Shown here piece after piece: positions 52,131-60,770 of a DNA stretch of 64,000 bases. The translations under genes and the position numbers were made by a program. Source of the DNA: Desulfitibacter alkalitolerans DSM 16504. Its GTDB lineage: Bacteria; Bacillota; DSM-16504; Desulfitibacterales; Desulfitibacteraceae. The notes below the pieces were generated by a model. It was not told where the DNA came from. It saw nothing but the letters and a program-made list of their open reading frames with translations, and made no database searches. Each line of letters starts with the position of its first letter. The first letter of the stretch is position 1. The stretch lies in NCBI RefSeq assembly GCF_000620305.1, contig NZ_KK211102.1, forward strand, positions 84,504 to 148,503, written 5' to 3'.

Positions 52131-52739
52131 GTGAAGGTATTTGAACAAAAAAGTGCAAAAAACAAGCTCAAGGATAAGGAAAGAGCTATAATAAAAGCTG
52201 CCAAGGAAGTTTTTGCAGAAAAGGGTTTTCATAAAGCCTCCATAAGGGATATTGCAAGGGTTGCAGGAATTGCTACTGGAACCTTTTATCTGTATTTTAA
52301 AAACAAGGAAGGTTTTTTTGAGGCACTTGTGGAGGAGATGTACGAGGAACTGCTGACCCACATTAAAGAAGAAAGAAAAAAAGCAGCTGATACATTAAGT
52401 AAGCTTGAGGCTTCAATGGATGCATGTGTAGACCTTTTCATTAAAGAAAGAAATCTTGCCAAGCTCATGCTTATCCAGGCACCAAATGCCAGCCCACTTA
52501 TCAATACCCATCTTTCTGCTTTACAGGATGGACTGGTTCAGTTAACCCTTGAAGACCTAAACGAAGCGGTAGCAAAAAATTTAATTCCACCCCAGAATAC
52601 CCAGGTGGCTGCCCTGGCCCTGGTAGGAGGCTTTTATGCACTTTTAATCAGCTGGCTCAAGGATGATAATCCCTTTGATCTTACTTCTGCAACAAAGTAT
52701 CTTTTTCACTATAACATGTATGGACTGACCTCAAAATAG
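52131..52739 (+). CDS. TetR-family transcriptional regulator
   Basis: 202 residues, starting at GTG. The N-terminal helix-turn-helix is typical (ASIRDIARVAGIATGTFYLY) and the C-terminal half is an all-helical ligand domain. The gene converges on the asparaginase gene with a 9-bp overlap of the two 3' ends, an arrangement that could allow antisense interference. The ligand is unknown. Confidence 0.92.
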   Translation: MKVFEQKSAKNKLKDKERAIIKAAKEVFAEKGFHKASIRDIARVAGIATGTFYLYFKNKEGFFEALVEEMYEELLTHIKEERKKAADTLSKLEASMDACVDLFIKERNLAKLMLIQAPNASPLINTHLSALQDGLVQLTLEDLNEAVAKNLIPPQNTQVAALALVGGFYALLISWLKDDNPFDLTSATKYLFHYNMYGLTSK

Positions 52740-53717
52740 TTCATTTATCTCCTTAAAACTCATATTATTAGCAAGGGCAAGGATTAATTTAATTCTTGCT
52801 TTTTGTTTGGGCAGATCCTCTCCCATAATTACACCAATCTTTTCAAGCTGGGCTGCAGAACCTCTATAGTCATAAACACCTTTAACTGAGCCTTCGTAAC
52901 ATCTAGTAGTTAGTACTACAGGTATCCCTTTATTAACTGCCGTCTCCACCTGTTCCACGGCTTCCGGCGGTATCTGGCCCCTGCCAAAGCCCTCTAATAC
53001 AAGTCCTTCTGCACCTGCTTCCAGGGCTTTATCTATAAGGTATCCGTCCATACCCAATGCAAAGGAAATTATATAAACTTTGGGTTTTCTTTGATTCTTT
53101 CCTAAAGCAAGCTTTACGCGTTTGTTAACTACCCTTTTAAAGATTACCTCCTTTTCATCAAGATAGCCTATAGGTCCCCAACCTGGAGCAGCAAAAGCAT
53201 CTAAATTGCTGGTATGCACCTTAATAACTTCAGAAGCAGCATAAATTTTACCATTAAATACAACAAGCACACCTTTGTCCTGACTCTCCTCACTTAAGAC
53301 TACCTTAAAAGAATCCTCCAGGTTTCTCAAGGCATCTGATGCTATTTCCTCTGGGGGCAGTTGAGAACCAGTTAATACTACAGGTCCGCAGCCATGGAGT
53401 ACTAGATCCAGGAAGTAAGCTGTTTCCTCAAGGGTATCTGTACCATGGGTCAAAACAACCCCATGGCAGCAGCCTTCCTGGAAGGCAGCCTTAATGGTTT
53501 GGGCAATCTCCCTTAAATGAAGCATTGTAAGGTGACCACTAGGCAGCTGAAACAAGTCAACCACCTTACAGGAAAAATCCTTCCAGCTTGGTATTAAGGC
53601 TGCCAGGTTGTAGCCGCTAATGACCCCAGATTGAACCTGCCCTGACTCCCTGTCCTTTTTGCTGGCAATGGTACCTCCGGTAGTTATCAGGAGAACCTTC
53701 TTTGCTTTATTTTCCAT
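52731..53717 (-). CDS. ansA: L-asparaginase (type I/II family)
   Basis: 328 residues from the ATG at 53717. Both catalytic threonines are in place: LLITTGGTIAS near the N-terminus and VLTHGTDTLEETA near residue 90. Other family marks are VLTGSQLPP and LEGFGRGQIPP. It hydrolyses asparagine to aspartate and ammonium, probably in the cytoplasm because there is no signal peptide. Confidence 0.93.
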   Translation of the reverse strand: MENKAKKVLLITTGGTIASKKDRESGQVQSGVISGYNLAALIPSWKDFSCKVVDLFQLPSGHLTMLHLREIAQTIKAAFQEGCCHGVVLTHGTDTLEETAYFLDLVLHGCGPVVLTGSQLPPEEIASDALRNLEDSFKVVLSEESQDKGVLVVFNGKIYAASEVIKVHTSNLDAFAAPGWGPIGYLDEKEVIFKRVVNKRVKLALGKNQRKPKVYIISFALGMDGYLIDKALEAGAEGLVLEGFGRGQIPPEAVEQVETAVNKGIPVVLTTRCYEGSVKGVYDYRGSAAQLEKIGVIMGEDLPKQKARIKLILALANNMSFKEINELF

Positions 53718-53856
53718 ATTGACCCCCACCTTGACCTTTAAATTCTACTACTATCATAATGTAAATATGCAAATAGTCTTCTCCTAATTAGGTAATATAT
53801 TCACAGCATTAAGCCCACACTTTTGAAATTTAAAGATGTAAGGCTAGGGAAGGTAA

Positions 53857-53897
53857 ACAGGGGCAAGTGGTTTATATTAAAACCAGCCTGCCCCTGT
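53857..53897 (-). terminator. terminator of the AOR operon
   Basis: ACAGGGGCA/TGCCCCTGT (9 bp) encloses GGTTT/AAACC (5 bp). It lies 14 bp after the stop of the ThiS-like gene on the minus strand; the trailing sequence is TTTACC. A stable hairpin with a short U-run. Confidence 0.7.
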
Positions 53898-53910
53898 AAG
53901 CTGCAGTGTC

Positions 53911-54108
53911 TTATCCTCCTGCCACCATGTGGATCACCTTGACGTCATCTCCATCATTGATAACTGTAGCAGCATATTTATCCTTGTGTATCACCGTACC
54001 ATTAATGCTAACCACTATGGATGGGTAAGTGAAGCTGCACTTTTCCAGAACAGTCTCTATTGTCATTCCTTCTTCCCAGTCAACATTTCTTCCATTAACC
54101 TTAATCAT
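53911..54108 (-). CDS. ThiS/MoaD-like sulfur-carrier protein
   Basis: 65 residues of the beta-grasp ubiquitin-like family. It begins MIKVNGRNVDWEEGMTIE and ends in the diagnostic Gly-Gly (VIHMVAGG), the C-terminus that is thiocarboxylated for sulfur transfer. It is the last gene of an operon with a ferredoxin and an aldehyde ferredoxin oxidoreductase, so it may serve the tungsten pterin cofactor (MoaD-like role) rather than thiamine. No thiazole genes are adjacent. Confidence 0.85.
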   Translation of the reverse strand: MIKVNGRNVDWEEGMTIETVLEKCSFTYPSIVVSINGTVIHKDKYAATVINDGDDVKVIHMVAGG

Positions 54109-54169
54109 AATACCACCCTTACAAATTTCATATTACTGCATCCTTCTTCCCATTTCAAAACCGCTAAAA

Positions 54170-56329
54170 CTACAGGTGTTTTTTAACTACTTCCACAACA
54201 TCGGGGAAGTCAATGCCCCACTTTTTAAGAGTATCAAGCTTGGGAACAGCATTTGCTGTCCAGCCTCTTCTGGCATATACTGTATCGCATAGGGTATTAT
54301 ATTGGTCTCTTCTATATTTTCTAATAGCCTTTAGCTTTTCTTCTGCACTCATTCCTTCTGGATCAATACCCACTATTTCTTTTAACTGCTTATCGTATCT
54401 TTCCTCCCTGGACAAATACTCTTCCAATGTTGCAGGTCCCAGGGAGCGCATGGGGGCCTTGTCATATTCTCTGCTGCCATAACCCATCTTAAAGTTAAAT
54501 ACCCTCTGGAAGTTGTATACAGGTGCTGAATGATTTATCAAGTCCGCCATTTCCATTTTCCTGCCGGTAATTGCCGTAAAGAGCTGTACATAGTTTTCCT
54601 GGTGTTCGGGAACATTTTGGGCATTCTCTCTTGTATGGTTATCTGCAGGCACTATGTCATTCCAGGGGAGTTTACAAAGGCCTACCAGCCCAAACCAGGT
54701 TCTAAAGATTGGAAAATAGAAGAGGGCTTCTGCCTTGTCCTCAAAGGTTGGAAGCTGGTTATTTACCATATCCATGAAAATCAACCAGGCCTCATCATGC
54801 TGTGGTCCCTTGTTGGTTAAAGCATATCCGCCCTGCTGGGCCAGGGATTCCTTTGGCATGTACATGGAGTACTCTAATCCCTTGTTTTCCATTCCTATAT
54901 CATCCAGGAATTCTGGATCAGCACCATATTCTTTAACAAATATTTCTTTTAACTTGCGCACACCCAGGCCAGCAACTTTACCAAAGCCTTCCCCCCTGGC
55001 CATCTGGTGCAGGAGCTCTAGAGCAGCTTCCTTATTGCCAAAATTAAGCTCAAGACCGCCAGTTATCTCCTTATTAATTATTCCTTCCTCATAGCATTCC
55101 ATACAAAAGCCAGTAATATTACCCAGGGAGATAGTATCTACTCCATAGGTATCACAATAGAAATTTGATTCCAGCACATACTGACTGTCAAAAATCCCAC
55201 AACTGGAACCAACTGCAGCAACAGTTTCATATTCAGGGCCATCAACAACTACCTTTTGTCCCTTGTATGGACCGGTAAGGAGCTCAAAATCTGGAACTAC
55301 CTTACAGCAGGCCAATGTACACCCAAACCAGCAGCCGTCACTTCCACTCAGTTGGAACCATTTACTGAACTCCTTGGAGGAAAGCTTATGGGCATCTGGA
55401 TGGGAACCAAATTTAAAATTGTTAGTTGGCAGCAGGTCATAGTCATTCATAATTTCTGTCAAATAAGCTGTGCCGGTCTTTCTCATTCTGTTTTGCTTAT
55501 CATCCAGGTCATGAATCTCCTTATGGAGCTTAATACCTAGCTCGGCTACCTTTTGCCTGTCGGCTGGCTTATTAGAATCTCCCTTTGTATTGGAGAATTT
55601 AACAACTATTGCCTTGACTTTCTTGTCTCTAAAGACTGTTCCAATTCCACCCCGACCGGCCTGCTTGATTCTAAGTGCATTTCTTTTAAGATCCCAGAAA
55701 GAAAAATTCAATAAACCAATAAGGGAATTCTCGGCACCCTTGCCTGCTGATACTACTGAGATGTTTCTCTTGTCATATTCACTGTCTGCATACATTTCCG
55801 TCAAGTGCTCAGCAATAAGATGGGAGTCTACCTCTTCAAGGGGTGCTTCCTCAATGGTTATACGGCCATTATCACCATCTATATAGATTATCACATCTTT
55901 ATCAGCCTTTCCTTGAAGCTCCAAGGCATCCCACCCAGAGAACTTTAAATAGGGACCAAAATACCCACCCACATTGCTGTCTATTGGTATTCCTGTTAGA
56001 GGTGATAAACTCACTACCAGGGATTTGCCAGTACCTGGGTATTGTGTAATGCCGCCAATAGGGCCAGATGAGATGATTATTTCATTTTCTGGATCATTCC
56101 ATTTAGTATTTTCAGTAACAGCATTCCATAAATAATAAAGACCAAAGCCCCTGCCGCCTATAAACTTATCCTTAATTTCTTCTGTAACTGGTTTGCTTTC
56201 AATCTTATTTTCAGACAGGTTAATATATAGAGTACGATTTGTGTAGCCCTTGTTTACTGAGCCAACGTCATAATTCATTTCCTTTAAAAGCTTGCGGGCA
56301 TTTTTCATTTCTTCTAAATTATAGGTCAT
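54170..56329 (-). CDS. aor: tungsten-type aldehyde ferredoxin oxidoreductase family protein
   Basis: 719 residues. The AOR N-terminal domain (FIGGRGFGLYYLWN, GPIGGITQYPGTGKSLVVS) binds the bis-pterin tungsten cofactor. The cubane ligands appear as CWFGCTLAC near residue 335 and a distal Cys in GLCKLPWND near 560. The first spacing is C-x3-C rather than the C-x2-C of Pyrococcus AOR, as in several bacterial subfamilies. About 25 extra residues precede the usual start. It oxidises aldehydes to acids with ferredoxin or runs in reverse. The ferredoxin gene precedes it by 24 bp. Confidence 0.92.
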   Translation of the reverse strand: MTYNLEEMKNARKLLKEMNYDVGSVNKGYTNRTLYINLSENKIESKPVTEEIKDKFIGGRGFGLYYLWNAVTENTKWNDPENEIIISSGPIGGITQYPGTGKSLVVSLSPLTGIPIDSNVGGYFGPYLKFSGWDALELQGKADKDVIIYIDGDNGRITIEEAPLEEVDSHLIAEHLTEMYADSEYDKRNISVVSAGKGAENSLIGLLNFSFWDLKRNALRIKQAGRGGIGTVFRDKKVKAIVVKFSNTKGDSNKPADRQKVAELGIKLHKEIHDLDDKQNRMRKTGTAYLTEIMNDYDLLPTNNFKFGSHPDAHKLSSKEFSKWFQLSGSDGCWFGCTLACCKVVPDFELLTGPYKGQKVVVDGPEYETVAAVGSSCGIFDSQYVLESNFYCDTYGVDTISLGNITGFCMECYEEGIINKEITGGLELNFGNKEAALELLHQMARGEGFGKVAGLGVRKLKEIFVKEYGADPEFLDDIGMENKGLEYSMYMPKESLAQQGGYALTNKGPQHDEAWLIFMDMVNNQLPTFEDKAEALFYFPIFRTWFGLVGLCKLPWNDIVPADNHTRENAQNVPEHQENYVQLFTAITGRKMEMADLINHSAPVYNFQRVFNFKMGYGSREYDKAPMRSLGPATLEEYLSREERYDKQLKEIVGIDPEGMSAEEKLKAIRKYRRDQYNTLCDTVYARRGWTANAVPKLDTLKKWGIDFPDVVEVVKKHL

Positions 56330-56353
56330 AAAGTTTAATTCTCCCTTCTGTTC

Positions 56354-56734
56354 TTATTTTTCTATATACAGTGTTTCTGTAGGACACTCCTTAGCACATT
56401 TGCCACAAGCAATGCACTTAAAAGGTTCTAGATAATCCCCATGCATTCTCATTGAAAGGGTTGGACAAAAGCCTATACAGGCAAAACAGCCTACACACTT
56501 TTCCTTGTCAACCATTATTACCCCCAGTTTGTTCTTATGGAGCGCCAGGGTAGGACAAACCTCCACACATTCACCACATTGGTTGCAGACGTTTATTTGG
56601 TATCCCTCTGCTTTCTCACTTACCCTGATGGCAGACTTCTCCCTGTTTTCCTCCTTGAATTGGACCTTGGAACATGTTAATTCACAGATACCGCAACCAT
56701 CACATAACTCAATTTTAACCTTTAAACTTTTCAA
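56354..56734 (-). CDS. polyferredoxin (four [4Fe-4S] motifs)
   Basis: 126 residues with four cysteine groups: CDGCGICELTC, CNQCGECVEVCP, CVGCFACIGFCP and CIACGKCAKECP, each able to complete a [4Fe-4S] cluster. This HycB/AorB-like protein probably carries electrons from the AOR encoded next to it to a partner such as a quinone- or NAD-linked complex. No signal peptide, so cytoplasmic. First gene of the AOR operon. Confidence 0.92.
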   Translation of the reverse strand: MKSLKVKIELCDGCGICELTCSKVQFKEENREKSAIRVSEKAEGYQINVCNQCGECVEVCPTLALHKNKLGVIMVDKEKCVGCFACIGFCPTLSMRMHGDYLEPFKCIACGKCAKECPTETLYIEK

Positions 56735-56890
56735 GTAAGCTCCCCTCCCATGTAGTAATTATCATTTAAATCTAACCTTTATTTACAAGTACTTTAAAAG
56801 AAATAATATAAATGATGATTTCACTGCAAAAAGTAATATTTAGTTAATCAGTGCGAAAAGATTACTATTTGCCGTATTAATATTTCCACA

Positions 56891-56927
56891 AAAAAAAGTA
56901 GTTTCCTTTTTGAAAACTACTTTTTTT
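56891..56927. terminator. bidirectional terminator
   Basis: A long A/T-flanked hairpin: seven A plus GTAGTTT pair with AAACTAC plus seven T, 8-nt loop. It lies 57 bp after the stop of the multiheme gene on the minus strand and upstream of the AOR operon, insulating the two. Confidence 0.8.
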
Positions 56928-56983
56928 GCCTTCCACTATGTACAGATTCTGGACACTTTAGCAGCAAATCCCCCCAAGAAGGT

Positions 56984-59413
56984 CTATTCTTTATTCTTAT
57001 ACTCTATATCTGCATGTGGATGATGATGTCTGCACCACTGTTCAGACACCTTTCCATCAATTAAAACCCTCCATGTCCCTGGATTAGCGGCACTACCAAG
57101 GTAAGCGTGGACTATAACTGCAGAAACCAGGAGCACTGAGCTTAAACCATGAATTGTGGCAGCTGCAACCAGCCAGCTGCCGCTAAAGCTACCTCTAAAA
57201 ATAAGGATTATTCCCGTTATGCCAATGAGAAAGCTTAATATCCCGGACATCCAATAAAAAATCTTCTGCCCGGCATTAAAATGACCAGCAGGCACATGGC
57301 ATTCCTGTTTAGTAAAGTAGCCGCCAAGCTTCTTGAGCCATTCAAAGTCATAGGACTTAATAAGAGCATTTCTATACCAGATAACACTAGCTGTTAATGA
57401 ACTCAAAATAAATAAAATCCCAAGTATGATGTGTATGATTCTAGTTGGATAATATCCCCCACCCAGATTTAGAATGCCCGTGAGGTTTAAAGCAAAGCCA
57501 ATGCCGGTAATAATTAAAAGGGTAGTACTTACCATCCTGATAAAATGGGAAACCCTTTCAAAAAGAGAATATCTGGTCATATTCCTGGGCAGCCTGGCCA
57601 GATGCTTACCCTTGGGACCAATAACAGCATAATGAACAACTGTAATAACAAAGGCTCCCAGGAATCCAAGGAAAAGTATGGTCCTGAAAAAGTTTTGATA
57701 GACGTAATAAAATGACATGATGGTTTTGTTTAAGCCTAATACACTAGCCTGGGTTGTATAAATAGCTTCCCCTGCCTCAGGTCCCCATGGATCCTGAAGA
57801 ACCTGTCCGGCTATCCAATGGGAGTTAGGGCTATGACAGTCTGAACAGCCTCCCGCCCCATAAGCTTCATGAGCCAAAACAACATTGTGGGCAATTAAAA
57901 AAGTCTCATTACCCATATTGTTGTCAGAAACAGACAAATTGCCTCCAGTATCCAGCTCATAAACCTTTCCGCCCTTTATATATACTGGTTGAACCCTTTC
58001 AAACCTTTCATTATTGGCCAATACCTCCTGCAAAGAGTTTAACATTGAGACAATTTCTTCCTGGGTATTTACCTCTTTGTATCCGTTACCAGTACCATCA
58101 TTAATGGTGTTTCTCGTGGTTCTAAAGGCTTTTTCAATCTCATCAAGGAATAAGGGGACTATGCTTCCATCCGGATTTTTATTACCCCACCATACTCCCT
58201 TGATAGTATTAACTGGGTATATTTTTCCATCCACCCACTGCAATTGTGGACGAATTCGCCCCGTACCCTCTAATGCAGCTAATGCAGCCTCTTCTATTTC
58301 TCTTGTAAAATCAACTACTGCTCCTGTAGTTACATCAACAACACTAGTTGCTTCAGCAGTTTGATAGGGAACATGACAGCCCTGGCAGGATATATATTCA
58401 AGATGGGAAAGCTTTATTGTGTTATGTACTGGCCTGGGTGCACCAAACTCCCCTCTTTCGTGGCATTCACCACAGCCTAGCATGGTTCCGGCAAATTCGG
58501 CAGCTGCTCCTTTACCTTTGCCTGTGGCTATCTGGTGGTTAATTCCTGGTATTTCTTCAGTATTTATTAAAGCATGACAATCAATACAATTCATACCTCC
58601 CTGGTTGTGTATATCAGAAAAGTCCTTATTATCCCAAACAAACCCCGCCTGTCTCAATCCCAGAGAACCATGACAGGACTGGCAGTTCTCATCTGTGGGA
58701 GATGTAATTTCTGCCCTCAGGGCTCCCCTAGCTGTAAAGGCCTCCGGATTGTAGGTAAGCTGAGGTTCCTCACCATCTAAAACACTTCCCTGTACAGAAG
58801 CCAGTCTGGCCCCAACTGTTGCTGCCCAACGCAGGTTCCCCTTTTCCATCTGTTCAATTCTTCCTTGATAATCATACCCAGGCATATGGCATAAGAGACA
58901 GTCAATTTCTACAACTCCACTTTTATCCCATTGGCTTTTATAGTAGTCACCGTCAAGAGCCCCAGCCAAATCCGGATTGTCACGCAGCGCATCATCATAC
59001 CTTCTTAATCCCCTGTCAAATTCTAAAATTCCTCCCCCTGGGTGAAAGGCTCCAAAGGCCAGCTTGCCTTCCTTAAGCCTGACCTGGGTGGCAAACTGGT
59101 AAGCAGTCATGTCTATCTCATCTGGACTATGATTTTCTTTTTCTGCAAACTGCCTGTATTCTAAAACAGACCACCTGTCCCAGCTTTGTTGAAAATGATA
59201 GCCTTTGAGAATGGCATTATAGTCATGGCAGGTGCCGCAGCTTTGTTTTGGACTATAAGGCTGGTCAATGTTTTCTCCCCGCCTCAAGTTAATTGCCTCT
59301 CCATCTTCAGTATATAAGGTTACAGGCATATGGGCTAGAGCCGCATTAAACATGTTAGGTATTAAAAATAAAAATGCCCCTATTAATAAGGCTTTAAAGA
59401 TTCGCATAAACAT
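56984..59413 (-). CDS. seven-heme cytochrome c fused to a cytochrome b membrane domain
   Basis: 809 residues from the ATG at 59413 (AGGAGG 8 nt upstream; the longer frame has no site). A signal anchor (residues 1-28) leads to an exported domain with seven CxxCH heme sites: SCGTCHD, DCLLCHM, NCQSCHG, NCIDCHA, GCGECHE, SCQGCHV and GCSDCHS. The last 230 residues form a membrane domain with about five helices and four likely b-heme histidines (VSHFIRM, IIHIILG, TIHGLSS, IVHAYLG), like the FdnI/cytochrome b561 family. It would pass electrons between menaquinol and an outside acceptor. No reductase gene is adjacent. Confidence 0.85.
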   Translation of the reverse strand: MFMRIFKALLIGAFLFLIPNMFNAALAHMPVTLYTEDGEAINLRRGENIDQPYSPKQSCGTCHDYNAILKGYHFQQSWDRWSVLEYRQFAEKENHSPDEIDMTAYQFATQVRLKEGKLAFGAFHPGGGILEFDRGLRRYDDALRDNPDLAGALDGDYYKSQWDKSGVVEIDCLLCHMPGYDYQGRIEQMEKGNLRWAATVGARLASVQGSVLDGEEPQLTYNPEAFTARGALRAEITSPTDENCQSCHGSLGLRQAGFVWDNKDFSDIHNQGGMNCIDCHALINTEEIPGINHQIATGKGKGAAAEFAGTMLGCGECHERGEFGAPRPVHNTIKLSHLEYISCQGCHVPYQTAEATSVVDVTTGAVVDFTREIEEAALAALEGTGRIRPQLQWVDGKIYPVNTIKGVWWGNKNPDGSIVPLFLDEIEKAFRTTRNTINDGTGNGYKEVNTQEEIVSMLNSLQEVLANNERFERVQPVYIKGGKVYELDTGGNLSVSDNNMGNETFLIAHNVVLAHEAYGAGGCSDCHSPNSHWIAGQVLQDPWGPEAGEAIYTTQASVLGLNKTIMSFYYVYQNFFRTILFLGFLGAFVITVVHYAVIGPKGKHLARLPRNMTRYSLFERVSHFIRMVSTTLLIITGIGFALNLTGILNLGGGYYPTRIIHIILGILFILSSLTASVIWYRNALIKSYDFEWLKKLGGYFTKQECHVPAGHFNAGQKIFYWMSGILSFLIGITGIILIFRGSFSGSWLVAAATIHGLSSVLLVSAVIVHAYLGSAANPGTWRVLIDGKVSEQWCRHHHPHADIEYKNKE

Positions 59414-59644
59414 AGCAGCATCCTCCTTTTTTACATCCAGACAACAAATACAAATACCGGCACATATTTCCCCACGCTTGTATTTATTCTGATTTAACTC
59501 AGCTATTTTTATTCTTGATTTATAGTAAAAAGCAAGGAAAATAAGTCTCTTTTTCTGGAATTTCTCGTGGAAACACATATTGAGGAACTAAGAGATAGGT
59601 TAATAAGGGGGGATGCAACAGAGGACAAGCCTTAACGGTACTCC

Positions 59645-59814
59645 TTATGAATATGATGCCTTTGGCAGCACATCAAACTTCACGGCACAAAATTCATTGA
59701 TTTGCTTTAAAAGCTCTAAGACCCAAACAATATGGCACGATATACAGGGGCGGCTTCAAAAACAGGACGGAGTTTTGATCTTATTTCACTGATTTGATAT
59801 ATTGTTTGTTCCAT
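59645..59814 (-). pseudogene. decayed MNT-type nucleotidyltransferase
   Basis: On the minus strand an ATG at 59814 (GGTGAG upstream) opens a 32-codon frame ending in PVYRAILFGS, the start of the GSxAxG nucleotidyltransferase motif, then a TAG. A second piece in another frame, LLKQINEFCAVKFDVLPKA, matches the C-terminal beta-strand part of MNT domains. The active-site Asp-x-Asp region between them is missing, so the gene is broken by deletion and frameshift. MNT proteins are usually antitoxins of HEPN-MNT pairs; no HEPN partner remains here. The rest of 59414-59937 shows no gene. Confidence 0.6.
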
Positions 59815-59937
59815 ATTCTCACCACTTTGCGTTATTATATATTTATTATAGCCGCAATAAATAACTTTTACAAATTATACCAGCAAGTAAGTCTATCAGC
59901 CATATTTTGCAAAGTGAGATGTCTATTTTTAACCTCC

Positions 59938-60684
59938 CTATTTTTTAAACACAAATAAATATTCATGTGCTAATAATAAGAAATTGTATTTGGTACTTTT
60001 ATTTCTCCAATAACATGTTGAAGTACAATTGTGTTGTTCCTTAATGATTATTTCTTTGATTTTTAATCCTATAGCTTCAAATACCTTCATAACTTCAAAC
60101 CCTATTGGAACAATATGTCCCTTTTTACGAGTATCACCTATTAAAATGGCACAATATTTATCTTCTTTCAATATCCGATAACATTCAGCAGCTACCTTCT
60201 TCATTTCTTTTAAAAAATCTCCTACTTCGTAACATGAAAGATCCCCAATAATATCGTTGCTGTATTTGATTATATTTGCATAGGGTGGATGGGTACAAAT
60301 GAAATCAATACTTTTATCGTTGATAAAGCTTAAATCCCTTGCATCACCTCGTTTGATAGTAACATGTCCGCAATTTTCACGTTCAAAGTCAGTATTTTCA
60401 CGACATAATTCTATAGAAACAGCATTAATATCAACGCCTATGCAGTTACGATTAAGTAGTTTTGCTTCGATGAGGGTGGTACCGCTACCAGCAAATTGAT
60501 CTAAGATTGTGTCACCTTCCTTAGAGTATCGCAAAATCAGATTTCTTGGTATATATGGTGACCAATTTCCACGGTATTTACTGTTATGTGTAGCCCAATT
60601 ACCTCTATCGGGAAAACTCCAAACTGTATTTGTCTGCAACTCAAACTTATCAGGTTCCCATTTTAGCTTTTTATTACTTGTCAT
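59938..60684 (-). CDS. DNA methyltransferase (N4/N6 type) of a type II R-M system
   Basis: 248 residues. The SAM-binding motif DQFAGSGTTLIEAKLLN (motif I) comes before the catalytic motif IV, THPPY, an order unlike that of DpnA-type beta-class enzymes. The variant THPPY fits the (D/N/S)PPY family, with His in an unusual place. N-terminal SFPDRGNWATHNSKYRGNWS is a typical motif X region. Third gene of the R-M cluster, 86 bp after the endonuclease. It likely protects one strand or one half of a non-palindromic site. Confidence 0.85.
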   Translation of the reverse strand: MTSNKKLKWEPDKFELQTNTVWSFPDRGNWATHNSKYRGNWSPYIPRNLILRYSKEGDTILDQFAGSGTTLIEAKLLNRNCIGVDINAVSIELCRENTDFERENCGHVTIKRGDARDLSFINDKSIDFICTHPPYANIIKYSNDIIGDLSCYEVGDFLKEMKKVAAECYRILKEDKYCAILIGDTRKKGHIVPIGFEVMKVFEAIGLKIKEIIIKEQHNCTSTCYWRNKSTKYNFLLLAHEYLFVFKK

Positions 60685-60770
60685 ACTCTATAATCCTTTT
60701 CTTTTAATAAAGATATTATCAAATATGCCTTTTCCAATAATTGTAGTGTGAAAACTCATTTGCAACAGAT

